Counted from the first letter of the stretch, positions 34,913 to 44,559 are shown. The stretch is 55,721 bases of DNA from Methylibium sp. (GCF_013817345.1 NZ_JACDCW010000015.1:1-55721), one strand, 5' to 3'. The notes: generated from the letters alone by a model not told the origin. Translations and numbers: made by a program.

Positions 34913-36931
34913 GTGCGGGGTTCTCAAGAGGCGCAATGGCCATCGACATCCGGATGCCCGCCGACCGCGGCTGAGCCGATCTCTGGCCGGCTGAAGCAAG
35001 GCCCGCGCCTTCCCGGGCGATGCCCGCGGCTCGTAGCGGGGCTGGCGTTTGGCAGTGCGGTTGAGGGCGTTTGCGCCGCAGCGCTTCCGGGCGACAGCAC
35101 CGCGGCGGTGTCATGGGGCGTGGGTTCCGGCCTTGCACTGCTGCTGGCGCTGTTGGTCTTCGGCGTCCTGCGCCTGCGCATGCGGCGGCAACGCCGACAC
35201 GCGGAACTGCTCGTGTTGCGACGCGCCAATGTGGAACTGGCTCAGCGCCTGGAACGGCTGGAAGGCGAGCGGGCGTTGGCCGCGAGCCATGCACAGGCAG
35301 CGCGCGAGCGCACGCTGAGCGCGGCGCGAGCCAGTGCCGAGCAGGCCCTGCGGCAGGCCGAGCAGGCGTTGCACAACGAGCACGCGCTCTTTGCCAGTGG
35401 CCCGGTGCGCCGCTTCGGTTTCGGGCTCGAGCCGCCTTATCGTTTGCGACCCGATCTGTCGGGCAGTTCCCAGGCGCAGTCGTACACGGCCCCTGCAAAC
35501 GGGCTGTCGCTGGCGTTCGGCGAGGAAATGCCGGCGCCGGTTGCGGACGGCCGCATGTCGGGCGAAACGCTACTCGCGTGGATCGACACCGAAGACCACG
35601 CGACGTTGGCGGCCTGCGTCGAGCAGGCCCGAGCCGAGCCGGGCCTTGCGCAGGCCTGCGAGTTGCGAGTGGCCGGCGGCAGTGGCGAACGGCGCCTGCT
35701 GCAGTTGCGCGTGGATCCGGTTGCGCAGGACCAGCGTGTGGCCCTCGGCTATTGGGCACCGCTGCACGAGCCGCACGGTGCGGCCGTCGAGCCGCAACCT
35801 CAGGCGCGCAGCGACGACCTGCAGAACTTGGTCAGGACCATGAGCGCCGGCCAGCGTTTCATGGAGAGCCTGCAACAGCTCACCGAACTGCTGCAGCAGT
35901 GCGAAACGCGCGGCCAGGGCCTGGACGTGATCGCGCAAGGCGGCCCGGCTTTGTTCCCGCGCTGGGACGGCGCGATCTGCGTGGCCGACGACGACGGCAG
36001 CGCCGGCATCGCGGCGCGATGGGGCGAGTTCTTCGAGACCGAGCGCGGCAAGGCGGCCGACTGCTGGGCGGTGCGCCGCAACCGCGTGCACGTGACCGGC
36101 GCCGACGGTGCGACCCGGCGCGTCAGCCCCGTGTGCGGCCACTTCGGCAGCGGCTCGCAGCTTCCCCCTGGCATGACGCACGCGATCTGCGTGCCGCTGA
36201 TGGCGCCATCGCAGCCGCCCGTGCTGCTGCACCTCGTGACCCACGCGCCGCTCGATGAAGATGCCCTGGCCACCGCAACCTGGGCCGGGGAGACGCTGTC
36301 CCATGCGCTCGAGCTGTCGCTCGTCAACCTAGACCTGCGCGTGTCGCTGCGCGAGCAGGCGGTGCGCGACGCGATGACGGGGCTTTTCAACCGCCGTCAC
36401 TTCGATCAGGTGATGGCGCTGGAAATCAGCCGTGCCGAACGGTCCGGGGGCAACTTGGTGCTGGCCTTGTTCGACATCGACCACTTCAAGACCTTCAACG
36501 ACACCTTCGGTCACGAGGCCGGCGACGAGGTTATCAAGGCTGTGGCGCACGAACTGCTCGGCTTCGTACGCTCCTACGACACGGCCTGCCGCGTCGGTGG
36601 CGAGGAGCTGACGGTGCTGCTGCCGAATGCCCGCCTGGAAGAAAGCAGTGCTCGGCTCGAGCATTTGCGCGAGCAGATTGCTGCGCTGCACCTGACACAC
36701 GACGAGCGTGCCCTCGACACGGTAACGGTGTCGATCGGCGTGGCCGACCTGGAAAGCGGGCCGCACGAAACGCTGCTGCGCCGTGCCGACATGGCGCTCT
36801 ACGCCGCAAAGCGGAGCGGGCGCAACCGGCTCGTCTGCTGGCGTGCCGACTTGCCCGACGTGACCGACTTCGCGCCACTCGTCAGAGACAGCGCCGAAGA
36901 AGCGCCGCTCAGCGAGCCGCAGGCTCGCTGA
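34913..36931 (+). CDS. Membrane-anchored diguanylate cyclase (GGDEF)
   Basis: The C-terminal GGDEF domain (about the last 180 residues) has DAMTGLFNRRHFD, DIDHFKTFND and the active-site form GGEEL. RSYD lies five residues before it, matching the inhibitory RxxD c-di-GMP site, so it should make c-di-GMP and be feedback-controlled. Upstream are a membrane helix (VGSGLALLLALLVFGVL), an Ala/Glu/Arg coiled coil, a PAS-like region and a GAF-like region. I prefer GTG 34913 (GGGGG seven bases upstream) because ATG 34886 has no ribosome-binding site and precedes the predicted transcription start; the start is uncertain. A 9-bp hairpin overlaps the stop codon. Confidence 0.9.
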   Translation: MRGSQEAQWPSTSGCPPTAAEPISGRLKQGPRLPGRCPRLVAGLAFGSAVEGVCAAALPGDSTAAVSWGVGSGLALLLALLVFGVLRLRMRRQRRHAELLVLRRANVELAQRLERLEGERALAASHAQAARERTLSAARASAEQALRQAEQALHNEHALFASGPVRRFGFGLEPPYRLRPDLSGSSQAQSYTAPANGLSLAFGEEMPAPVADGRMSGETLLAWIDTEDHATLAACVEQARAEPGLAQACELRVAGGSGERRLLQLRVDPVAQDQRVALGYWAPLHEPHGAAVEPQPQARSDDLQNLVRTMSAGQRFMESLQQLTELLQQCETRGQGLDVIAQGGPALFPRWDGAICVADDDGSAGIAARWGEFFETERGKAADCWAVRRNRVHVTGADGATRRVSPVCGHFGSGSQLPPGMTHAICVPLMAPSQPPVLLHLVTHAPLDEDALATATWAGETLSHALELSLVNLDLRVSLREQAVRDAMTGLFNRRHFDQVMALEISRAERSGGNLVLALFDIDHFKTFNDTFGHEAGDEVIKAVAHELLGFVRSYDTACRVGGEELTVLLPNARLEESSARLEHLREQIAALHLTHDERALDTVTVSIGVADLESGPHETLLRRADMALYAAKRSGRNRLVCWRADLPDVTDFAPLVRDSAEEAPLSEPQAR

Positions 36932-36941
36932 GCTTTCTTCA
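36910..36941 (+). terminator. Terminator overlapping the diguanylate cyclase stop
   Basis: CAGCGAGCC and GGCTCGCTG form a perfect 9-bp stem with a GCA loop, followed by AGCTTTCTTC. The stop codon lies at the base of the stem. The convergent PEP-CTERM gene ends 21 bases further on. Confidence 0.75.
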
Positions 36942-36952
36942 GACGCTAGTCT

Positions 36953-37477
36953 TCAAGCCTTGCCGCGGCGGCGCGCCATGAAGCCGACGAGGCCCAGGCC
37001 GGCCAGCATCAGCGCGTAGGTCTCGGGCTCGGGGATCACGCCCACCGCATCCGGCGTGAAAGTGATGCTGCCCGTGTAGCTGGCCGAAAGCGAGGTCGGC
37101 GGACCGAACGCATCACCTGCCGTGCCGGACACGCTCACGGTCTGCAGCCCGCTGAGACCGGGTACCGTGACCGAAGCCGTCTGCGCGCCCGGCAAGCCGT
37201 CGAAAAAGTAGCCCTCGCCTTCGAGGAAGCCGAAGAGCAGATCGAGATTGGGATCGGTGGAGAAGAACTCCGCCGTCACCGTGCCCGTCTGCATGGCGGG
37301 CAGCTCGAAGCTGAAGGTATCGACGAAGAAGGCGCTTTCCAGGTGGGTGGCCGTCAAGCCTGCCGAGAACGAGCCGTTGTCGGGCGTGAGTACCAGCGTT
37401 TGCGAGAGGTCCGCGCCGAAGGCGAGCGACGACGGCAGCGCGACCGCTGCGGCCAGTGCCAGAGGTTTGAATTTCAT
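36953..37477 (-). CDS. FxDxF-type PEP-CTERM protein
   Basis: The 174-residue protein starts at ATG 37477 behind AAGGAG. A Sec signal (PLALAAAVALPSSLAFG) is followed by a small beta-rich domain containing FVDTFSF, the FxDxF motif of a known PEP-CTERM subfamily. The end VIPEPETYALMLAGLGLVG plus RRR is a canonical PEP-CTERM signal, for exosortase processing at the envelope. It follows the DUF4331 and lipoprotein genes on the same strand with a 61-base gap, so it may belong to that operon. Biochemical function unknown. Confidence 0.93.
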   Translation of the reverse strand: MKFKPLALAAAVALPSSLAFGADLSQTLVLTPDNGSFSAGLTATHLESAFFVDTFSFELPAMQTGTVTAEFFSTDPNLDLLFGFLEGEGYFFDGLPGAQTASVTVPGLSGLQTVSVSGTAGDAFGPPTSLSASYTGSITFTPDAVGVIPEPETYALMLAGLGLVGFMARRRGKA

Positions 37478-37538
37478 GAAAACTCCTTGTTCTTGAACAG
37501 TGATGTCGGTGCATGAGTGCGTGCGTCGAAAGCAGGCT

Positions 37539-37832
37539 TCAGTTGACCGACACCGCATCGCCCTCGTCGCGGGGCGGCGGCTGGTCGCTGAGGGCGTAGG
37601 GCTCGATGGTGTCGTCCACCGCCCACGACCTCATGAAACGCAGCAGGTTGGCAGTCGAGGACATGGCGCTGTCGGGCACGGTGGCACCGGGCTCCGAAGG
37701 CCCGGCGGTGCCACCGCCATTGCTGCCGCTGCCACCGCCGCCCCCGCCGCCGCAGGCGGAAAGGGCAACGGTCGCTGCGAGCAGCGTGGCGGCCGTCCAG
37801 CCGGCCGGTCGGTTGTGAGAGTGCTGGGTCAT
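37539..37832 (-). CDS. Small Gly-rich lipoprotein
   Basis: The 97-residue protein starts at ATG 37832 behind AAGGGG, only 11 bases after the DUF4331 gene. The lipobox LSAC lies at about residue 28, followed by a run of eight Gly and a Ser/Gly linker. The remaining 50 residues have SSTANLLRFMRSW and an acidic tail. It is probably anchored in the inner or outer membrane. The tight spacing suggests it works with the DUF4331 protein; no known domain is recognised. Confidence 0.82.
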   Translation of the reverse strand: MTQHSHNRPAGWTAATLLAATVALSACGGGGGGGSGSNGGGTAGPSEPGATVPDSAMSSTANLLRFMRSWAVDDTIEPYALSDQPPPRDEGDAVSVN

Positions 37833-37843
37833 GGCGTGCCCCT

Positions 37844-39343
37844 TCAGTCGTTGAACGAGCCGGGGATCGGCGTGTTCAGGTAAGGGAACGCGTTCGGGAA
37901 TTCGGCGGCCGTGCGGCGCACGCCGTCGGTGAAGGCCAGCCCGCCGGAGGGCGCATCCGCCGGCGTGCAGCCGACGTTGAGCGTGTCCTCGGCACCGGTC
38001 AGTACGCACAGCGCGCCCATCGCTACGCGAAGCGACACGTCGACCACGTCGTCACCCGGCCGGCGCCCGTTCGGGAAGCCGGCGTTGTCGCCGCCGGCCA
38101 CGCCGAGCGGGTTCTGCGTGCCGAGGTTGGCGGGGATCGAGGTGTTCAGCCGGAGCATCTCCGAAGCCACCACGTTCTGCGGCTGGTTGACGCCTTCGAG
38201 CCCGGTCAGGAAGGCCGTCACGAGGTCGGTGCGCGGGAAGTTGGTGGGCGCCTGAACCGGGAACAGCGACTCGATGAACGCCGGCAAGGCCGGGTTCGTC
38301 ACATAGTCCAGGAAGGCGGTGTCGTTCATCGGCTTGGAGGCGTTGAACCGGTCCTTGTCTTCCAGGCCGATGATCACCTCATTGACGAGCGGCATGCCCA
38401 GCCGCGAGACCTGCGCCAGCGGGCCGGCGTAGATCGCCGCAGCGCCGATGCGCGAGGGCGGGGATGGATTGAGCAGCCGGCCCTGGCGAAGGCTGGATGT
38501 GGTGTAGGCGCCGACCACAGGATCGCCGGCGGAGGCCACGCACGCAATGGGCAGCTCCATCACCACCGAGCTGATGTTCTTGAACTCGAGGTCGTTCGGG
38601 TTGCCTCCCACTTCCGGGCCGAGGGGGTCGAGGTTGATGAGGTCGAAGATCTTGCCCACCGCGATGTAGAAGGGCTCCTGGCGCTGGCCGACGAACACGC
38701 GGCCGTTGCCGCAGCCGGGGATGGCGACGTCGTACATGTGCAGGTCGGCGTAGGCCTCGTAGCCGCCGGGGAAGCTTTTGGTGCCGATGTTGTCGACCGG
38801 CTTGTCGAACACCTCGCCGCCGCCCGCCTGGGTCACCTGGCCGCGCTCGCCGGAACGGCGGTCGCCGCGCACCACGTCGATGCTGTAGGTTTCTCGCACG
38901 TTGAGCGTGTCCGGGTTCACGCTGTCGATCGGCCCCGAGTTGATGACCGGGATCTTGATCTGCTTGCCGCCGACCGAGAGCGCCGTCGACTTGGAGGTGC
39001 TGTCGAAACGGAACTGGAAGGTCAGGTCTTCCTTGGCGTCGCCGTTGTTGTCGAAGTGGATCTCGTAGACCGCGTCCGGGTCGAACTGGTAGAAGTTCGG
39101 CCCGCCCTGCGGATCGTGGAAGGGGATGTAGTTGGCGATCACCGTCACATAGTCCTGGCGGCCCCCTTCGTAGCTGCGGAACATGTAGAGGTCGGTGCCG
39201 TCGACGGCGCGGCCGCTCATGGCGAGAAAGGGCGCTTCGCGGTGGCTCGAGGCCAGGGCGCTGGTGCCGATGGCGGCCAGCGCGAGCGCTGTGGCGGTCA
39301 GCGCGAGGCGACCGGATCGGCGGGCATTAACGTGAGAGGGCAT
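37844..39343 (-). CDS. DUF4331-domain secreted protein
   Basis: The 499-residue protein starts at ATG 39343 with GGAG six bases upstream. The signal peptide (LALTATALALAAIGTSALA) is followed directly by SSHREAPFLA, the hallmark of DUF4331. Further family segments are TDLYMFRS, FDPDAVYEIHFDNNGDAKED, a repeated acidic calcium-like stretch, and VVMELPIACV. The function of DUF4331 is not established; it occurs in secreted and surface proteins. It heads an apparent operon with the small lipoprotein and perhaps the FxDxF protein. A weak sigma54-like site lies about 130 bases upstream. Confidence 0.92.
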   Translation of the reverse strand: MPSHVNARRSGRLALTATALALAAIGTSALASSHREAPFLAMSGRAVDGTDLYMFRSYEGGRQDYVTVIANYIPFHDPQGGPNFYQFDPDAVYEIHFDNNGDAKEDLTFQFRFDSTSKSTALSVGGKQIKIPVINSGPIDSVNPDTLNVRETYSIDVVRGDRRSGERGQVTQAGGGEVFDKPVDNIGTKSFPGGYEAYADLHMYDVAIPGCGNGRVFVGQRQEPFYIAVGKIFDLINLDPLGPEVGGNPNDLEFKNISSVVMELPIACVASAGDPVVGAYTTSSLRQGRLLNPSPPSRIGAAAIYAGPLAQVSRLGMPLVNEVIIGLEDKDRFNASKPMNDTAFLDYVTNPALPAFIESLFPVQAPTNFPRTDLVTAFLTGLEGVNQPQNVVASEMLRLNTSIPANLGTQNPLGVAGGDNAGFPNGRRPGDDVVDVSLRVAMGALCVLTGAEDTLNVGCTPADAPSGGLAFTDGVRRTAAEFPNAFPYLNTPIPGSFND

Positions 39344-39480
39344 GGTGGTCTCCAGAAGGTAGGTCGGTCGGGCACGCCGCGCACGGCGTAAGGAGCCTTC
39401 GAACCCAGCCCCGGGTTGCCCCTCGCAGCAGAGGCGAGGCGTCGATCGGCAGGACGTCTGGGGTTTCGGCCTGCAAGAAG

Positions 39481-39496
39481 GGCAAGCGAGGCGCCG
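39481..39496 (-). promoter_or_regulatory. Possible sigma54 promoter for the DUF4331 operon
   Basis: On the minus strand CGGCGCCTCGCTTGCC has exact GG-N10-GC spacing and a perfect TTGCC -12 half, but the -24 half is GGCGC instead of GGCAC. The leader would be about 125 bases. Confidence 0.4.
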
Positions 39497-39806
39497 TTCT
39501 AGGGGGTCGCCCCCTGAATGAGGGGGAGCCTGTCGCAGCGGTGCTCAGCCGTTTTTCTTTTGGACCACCGGTTTGTTGCAGAACGGCGCAAGCGGGGCAG
39601 GCGAGCGGCGAAACCGCTGCCGCCCTGCTAGGCGGACGCAAGAACGCCGGCCCGTCATTGCTGCCGTGCCGGCGCCGTTACCGGCAGTTGCTGCCGGCAG
39701 ATTTACCGCCGTGGTCCGAATTGCGACGGGATGCGGTTCTTCCGCTCCTCGCCCCTTCGGGAAAGAACCGGGGCGCCGGGCGTTCCGACGAGCCCTCACC
39801 CCCGCT

Positions 39807-39823
39807 CTCTCCCTGAGGGAGAG
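39807..39823 (-). terminator. REP-like hairpin after the sigma54 regulator
   Basis: CTCTCCC-TGA-GGGAGAG is a compact palindrome just downstream of the regulator stop (12 bases) and part of a longer CCCTC/GAGGG-rich stretch. Similar CTCTCCCTGAGGGAGAG elements are dispersed in many proteobacterial genomes (recalled, not searched). It may end transcription or stabilise the 3' end. Confidence 0.5.
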
Positions 39824-39834
39824 GGAGCAAGCCC

Positions 39835-41235
<1,401 letters not shown>

Positions 41236-41655
41236 GGTCTTTTTCCTCGGGGGCGGCGAGCAAGGAGGAGCATCTCGCTTGCCGCTTCGGCAAATGGGAA
41301 CAGCGGGAGTTGCGCGGTTGCGATCCGGCCGGCTCGTGCTCGTCGTACTGCGCGGACGGCGACGGGCGCAAGCATGCCGGCCCGGTACGCGCGAGGCGCA
41401 CCGGCACCCAGCAAGGATAGCGCGCGAAGCGCCTCGTTGCTGCAACAAGCACAAAACGGCAGCGAAGCGCCGGGCGCGCACCGCGCCCTCGCAAAGCGGC
41501 GCGCAATGTGCGATCCGCAGGGCACTGTGCCGGCTGTAGCGCCGGGATGGAGCGCTAACGAAGCGACCGTCGGCACAGTACTTGCCTCTGGGTCGCTGCG
41601 GAGCGCGTCGATTGGCGGTGCGACTCCCGATCAATCTCAACTCAAGGAGCTCACC
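41236..41655. other. Divergent intergenic region between the sigma54 regulator and glsB; no gene seen
   Basis: These 420 bases carry the regulator promoter (not identified; a weak minus-strand GG-N10-GC element lies at 41502-41517) and the glsB promoter at 41571-41586. Short symmetric motifs such as GTTGC-T-GCAAC near 41441 could be activator sites, but I cannot support a specific one. Confidence 0.55.
41571..41586 (+). promoter_or_regulatory. Sigma54 -24/-12 promoter for the glsB stress operon
   Basis: CGGCACAGTACTTGCC matches the consensus at GGCAC, TTGC and the GG-N10-GC spacing. The start of transcription would be about 59 bases before the glsB ATG. The divergent neighbour encodes a sigma54 activator. 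Confidence 0.75.
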
Positions 41656-41928
41656 ATGATCAACCTCATCGTTTGGCTGATCGTCGGCGGCATCATCGGC
41701 TGGGTTGCCAGCATGATCATGCGCACGGACGGGCAACAAGGCATGTTCCTCAACGTCGTGGTCGGCATCGTCGGTGCGGCTCTGGGTGGCTGGCTTATTT
41801 CGCCGCTGCTCGGTTTGCCCTCCATCAACGATGGCGCCTTCAGCATCGGCGCGCTACTCGTCTCGCTGATCGGAGCGGTGATCCTGCTGGCCATCGTCAA
41901 CCTGTTCCGCCGCGGCAGCGCCCGCTGA
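41656..41928 (+). CDS. GlsB/YeaQ/YmgE-family small membrane protein
   Basis: The 90-residue protein starts at ATG 41656 behind AAGGAG. It has the three-helix, Gly-rich pattern of the transglycosylase-associated family: IVWLIVGGIIGWVASMIM, a polar DGQQG turn, VVVGIVGAALGGWLI, and a final helix LLVSLIGAVILLAIVNLF. Members are stress-induced inner-membrane proteins of unknown mechanism. It is the first gene of a probable five-gene operon under a sigma54-like promoter. A 17-base palindrome follows the stop. Confidence 0.93.
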   Translation: MINLIVWLIVGGIIGWVASMIMRTDGQQGMFLNVVVGIVGAALGGWLISPLLGLPSINDGAFSIGALLVSLIGAVILLAIVNLFRRGSAR

Positions 41929-41945
41929 TCACGCCCGAGCCGCCA

Positions 41946-41962
41946 GCCGCAAGGCTTGCGGC
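41946..41962. promoter_or_regulatory. Palindrome after glsB (attenuator or weak terminator)
   Basis: GCCGCAAG and CTTGCGGC are exact inverted repeats around one G. It is followed by AAGACTTACTGTT, only mildly T-rich, so it may reduce rather than stop read-through into the DUF883 gene. Confidence 0.5.
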
Positions 41963-42045
41963 AAGACTTACTGTTGACTTCGCATCCAGTGCGAGCCGGC
42001 ATGATCGGTTTCGCACTTCAAACACCCAACACATCAGGAGATCAC

Positions 42046-42522
42046 ATGGCCACCACCCAGACGCCGTTCCCCACTTCGTCCACGTCCCCGACGTCTTCCA
42101 CTTCCTCCACCGGATCGACCCCTGGTAGCAGCAGCCTCACCGGGAGCAGCATCGGCAGCGGCTCCGGCGCCACAAGCAGCGGCTCGGGCGGCGGAGCGAC
42201 GAGCGGCGCGGGCAGCAGCGGCAGCAGCAGCAACTCGATGGGCAATTCGGACAGCATGGGCCGCAACGAGCGCATGGAGCGCGTGGTTCAAAGCGCGCAC
42301 CAGGCGGTCGATACGCTCGCCGCCAAGGCCGCTCCCCTGGTCGATCGCTTCAGCAACGGTATCGACGGCGCCAGCGGGCAGATGCACGACCGCGCGGACC
42401 AGCTCACCGCCATGCAGGAAGAGTGGGTCGAGAGCGCCCGTACCACGGTGCGCGAGCACCCGCTGGCTTCGCTGGCTGCCGCTGTCGCGGTCGGCATGTT
42501 GCTCAGCCGCCTGTCGCGTTAA
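42046..42522 (+). CDS. ElaB/YqjD-like (DUF883) membrane-anchored protein with Ser/Gly-rich N-terminus
   Basis: The 158-residue protein starts at ATG 42046 behind AGGAG. Residues about 1-75 are almost only Ser, Thr, Gly and Pro and should be disordered. The C-terminal half has a helical region (ERVVQSAHQAVDTLAAKAAPLVDRF), a second helix, and the closing motif VREHPLASLAAAVAVGMLLSRL, the C-terminal membrane anchor of the ElaB/YqjD ribosome-associated family. Those proteins bind ribosomes at the membrane in stationary phase. The long disordered leader is not usual. It is the second gene of the stress operon. Confidence 0.88.
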   Translation: MATTQTPFPTSSTSPTSSTSSTGSTPGSSSLTGSSIGSGSGATSSGSGGGATSGAGSSGSSSNSMGNSDSMGRNERMERVVQSAHQAVDTLAAKAAPLVDRFSNGIDGASGQMHDRADQLTAMQEEWVESARTTVREHPLASLAAAVAVGMLLSRLSR

Positions 42523-42603
42523 ACCGATGCGCGCCCGTTCACTTCACTCGAGGCTTCCCGCGGCCGCATCGCGCGCCCTGCGGGTGGCCGGACGGGCCGG
42601 GCC

Positions 42604-43101
42604 ATGAGCGCGGCGCCGCCGGAGGCCGCGCGCAGCGGCGAGGGCGAGAGCGTGCTGCAGATGCTGCGCGCGCTCATCAAGGATCTGCCGGGGCTGGTCA
42701 GCGACCGGGTCCACCTGCTCTCGCTCGAGTTGAAACGCGCGGGCCTCGCGCTCGGCCAGATGATCGCCCTGGGCGTTGCTGCGGCGGTGCTCGGCTTCAC
42801 CGCCTGGCTGGCCCTGTGGATCGGCCTGGCGGCAGCCGCGATCCATTTCGGCATGCCGTGGGGTTGGGCGTGGGTCATCGTGCTCGTGCTCAACCTAGGT
42901 GTTGCCTTCGTGCTCGTCCAACGCGCCCTTGCGCTCGTAAAGTTCCTCAAGCTGCCGGCGACCATGCGCCGCCTTACCGTGCCGCCCCCACCGCCCGCGC
43001 CGGCGCCGCCGGGTGCGAGTGCGAGTGCGCCGGCCTTTGTGCAGCCGGGTCCGACAAGCACTCCCATGACGCCCCAACCCGAACCGAGGCCGATGCCATG
43101 A
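42604..43101 (+). CDS. Phage-holin-family (YqjE-like) inner-membrane protein
   Basis: The 165-residue protein starts at ATG 42604. A soluble helix (LIKDLPGLVSDRVHLLSLELKRAGLAL) precedes two membrane helices (about 53-77 and 85-108), the YqjE pattern, and a Pro/Ala-rich tail. In enterobacteria yqjE lies with yqjD and yqjK; the same order appears here (DUF883 protein, YqjE-like, then a protein with a YqjK-like start). Its stop overlaps the next ATG (ATGA), indicating translational coupling. Confidence 0.85.
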   Translation: MSAAPPEAARSGEGESVLQMLRALIKDLPGLVSDRVHLLSLELKRAGLALGQMIALGVAAAVLGFTAWLALWIGLAAAAIHFGMPWGWAWVIVLVLNLGVAFVLVQRALALVKFLKLPATMRRLTVPPPPPAPAPPGASASAPAFVQPGPTSTPMTPQPEPRPMP

Positions 43102-43988
43102 ACGCTGCCTCCGCCGACGCCGGGGTGCTCGACCTCGACGAACAAATCGATGCCGCCGAACTCGCCGTGATCGACCGCGACCGCCGCGTTCGTGATCGCA
43201 CGCAGGGGGCGGTGAGGCGAGTCAAAGCTCATGCCGGACGCAGTGTCGCCATCGGCGTGGGCGCCGTGGCGGGGCTGTTTCTGCTGTTTCGCGGCGCCAA
43301 GCGGGGCAGCCGACCAGGATTGGCTCGCGCCGGCCTGGGCGCCGCAGCGCTGGCGGGCGCCACCCGTCGCCGGCCGATCATGTTCACGCGGCTGATGACG
43401 ATGGCCTGGCCGTTGTTGCCGGTGTCGCTGCGCCAGCGGATCAGTCCGCAAATGCTGTCGTTGGTCAGCATCGGCCTGCCGCTTCTGGCCGGCTTGAAAG
43501 CCACCGCCTCCGCGCCCGATCCTTCCACCGCCACGAACCTCGACCTGCCTCGCTACACCGGCCGCTGGTTCGAGATCGCCCGCATGCCCTTGCGTAGCGA
43601 GGCCAAATGCGAGAGCGACGTGTCGGCCACCTACCTGCTGAACAACGACGGCATCGCGGTCATCAACCAGTGCCTGCGCGAAGACGGCAGCGCGGCAGTG
43701 GTGCAGGGCGAGGCTCGCATGACCGACCCCGACGATCCTGCCAAGCTCGAGGTGAGCTTCGCGCCGGAGTGGATGCGTTTTCTGCCTTTCGTGTGGGCCG
43801 ACTACTGGATCCTGCACGTCGATGCCGACTACGAAAGCGCTTTGGTGGGCACGCCCGACCGCAAGCACCTGTGGCTGCTCTCGCGAGCGCCGTTTCTGGC
43901 GGGCGAGCGCTACCAGCGCCTGGTCGATCACGCACGGCTCAAGGGTTACGACTCCGACCGGCTGACTCTCACACGGCAGCAAGGCTGA
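43098..43988 (+). CDS. Bacterial lipocalin (Blc-like) fused to a YqjK/DUF3618-like membrane N-terminus
   Basis: The 296-residue protein starts at ATG 43098, overlapping the previous stop. Residues 1-70 are a charged helix plus a membrane segment (VAIGVGAVAGLFLLF) like small DUF3618/YqjK proteins; a second hydrophobic segment is near 115-135. From about residue 150 there is a lipocalin domain with YTGRWFEIARMP, the conserved GxW motif, then LNNDGIAVINQC, PAKLEVSF and WADYWILHVD. Bacterial lipocalins bind lipids and are induced by envelope stress, normally as outer-membrane lipoproteins; here the lipocalin is tethered by a membrane helix instead of a lipobox, an uncommon arrangement. Confidence 0.87.
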   Translation: MNAASADAGVLDLDEQIDAAELAVIDRDRRVRDRTQGAVRRVKAHAGRSVAIGVGAVAGLFLLFRGAKRGSRPGLARAGLGAAALAGATRRRPIMFTRLMTMAWPLLPVSLRQRISPQMLSLVSIGLPLLAGLKATASAPDPSTATNLDLPRYTGRWFEIARMPLRSEAKCESDVSATYLLNNDGIAVINQCLREDGSAAVVQGEARMTDPDDPAKLEVSFAPEWMRFLPFVWADYWILHVDADYESALVGTPDRKHLWLLSRAPFLAGERYQRLVDHARLKGYDSDRLTLTRQQG

Positions 43989-43995
43989 GCCCCGT

Positions 43996-44022
43996 TCAGC
44001 GGCGGATCTCCATCGCCGCTGA
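43996..44022. repeat. 8-bp hairpin between the lipocalin and DUF421 genes
   Basis: CAGCGGCG and CGCCGCTG pair around a 9-base loop, ending 10 bases before the DUF421 start codon. It could attenuate or modulate translation of the last operon gene. Confidence 0.45.
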
Positions 44023-44031
44023 GTTGCCGTG

Positions 44032-44559
44032 ATGGCCCTCGACATCGCCGAGCTGTTTAGCCTGTCGGTCCCACCGCTCGAACTGATGATTCGCGGCAGC
44101 GCGATGTACTGGTTCCTGTTCGTGCTGTTTCGCTTCGTGATGCGCCGCGACGTCGGCTCGATCGGCATCGCCGACGTGCTGCTGCTCGTGCTGATTGCCG
44201 ACGCCGCTCAGAACGCGATGGCCGGCGGCTACGAATCGATCACCGACGGCTTCATCCTTGTGGCCACCATCGCAGGCTGGAACTACCTGCTCGACTGGGC
44301 GGCTTTTCGCTTCGACCGTGTGCGCAGCATTGTCGAGCCGTCGCCTCTGCTGCTCGTGCGCGACGGGCAATTGCAGGGCCGCAACTTGCGCCGCGAGCGG
44401 CTGTCGGTGGAAGAGCTGAAGTCAGAACTGCGGCGGCAAGGCATGGAGGATTGGTCTGGTGTGAAGAAGGCCTTCATGGAAAGCGACGGGCAGATAAGCG
44501 TCATCAAGTTGAAATCGGGCGAATCGCAAAAACCGCGCAAAAGGCCGCCGACGCTCTAG
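44032..44559 (+). CDS. DUF421 (YetF-domain) membrane protein
   Basis: The 175-residue protein has membrane helices at about 15-35, 45-65 and 70-90. The cytoplasmic YetF domain follows, with the typical PSPLLLVRDGQL stretch, NLRRERLSVEELKSELRRQG, and an ending with ESDGQISVIK. DUF421 proteins occur in sporulation-like and stress contexts; function unknown. It closes the operon that begins with glsB, 43 bases after the lipocalin gene. The start codon ATG 44032 follows a GTG and has only a weak ribosome-binding site. Confidence 0.9.
   Translation: MALDIAELFSLSVPPLELMIRGSAMYWFLFVLFRFVMRRDVGSIGIADVLLLVLIADAAQNAMAGGYESITDGFILVATIAGWNYLLDWAAFRFDRVRSIVEPSPLLLVRDGQLQGRNLRRERLSVEELKSELRRQGMEDWSGVKKAFMESDGQISVIKLKSGESQKPRKRPPTL

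Larger units (their letters stand above)
39344..39834. other. Intergenic region with several hairpins; no gene seen
   Basis: These 491 bases lie between the DUF4331 start and the end of the sigma54 regulator. Frames here lack ribosome-binding sites and domain content. There is an AGGGGG/CCCCCT hairpin at 39501-39515, a possible minus-strand sigma54 element at 39481-39496, and a REP-like CTCTCCC/GGGAGAG hairpin at 39807-39823 next to the regulator stop. Confidence 0.6.

Noticed and set aside
39541-39816. Short frames on both strands between DUF4331 and the sigma54 regulator
   Set aside because: No ribosome-binding sites or domains; hairpins interrupt the sequence.
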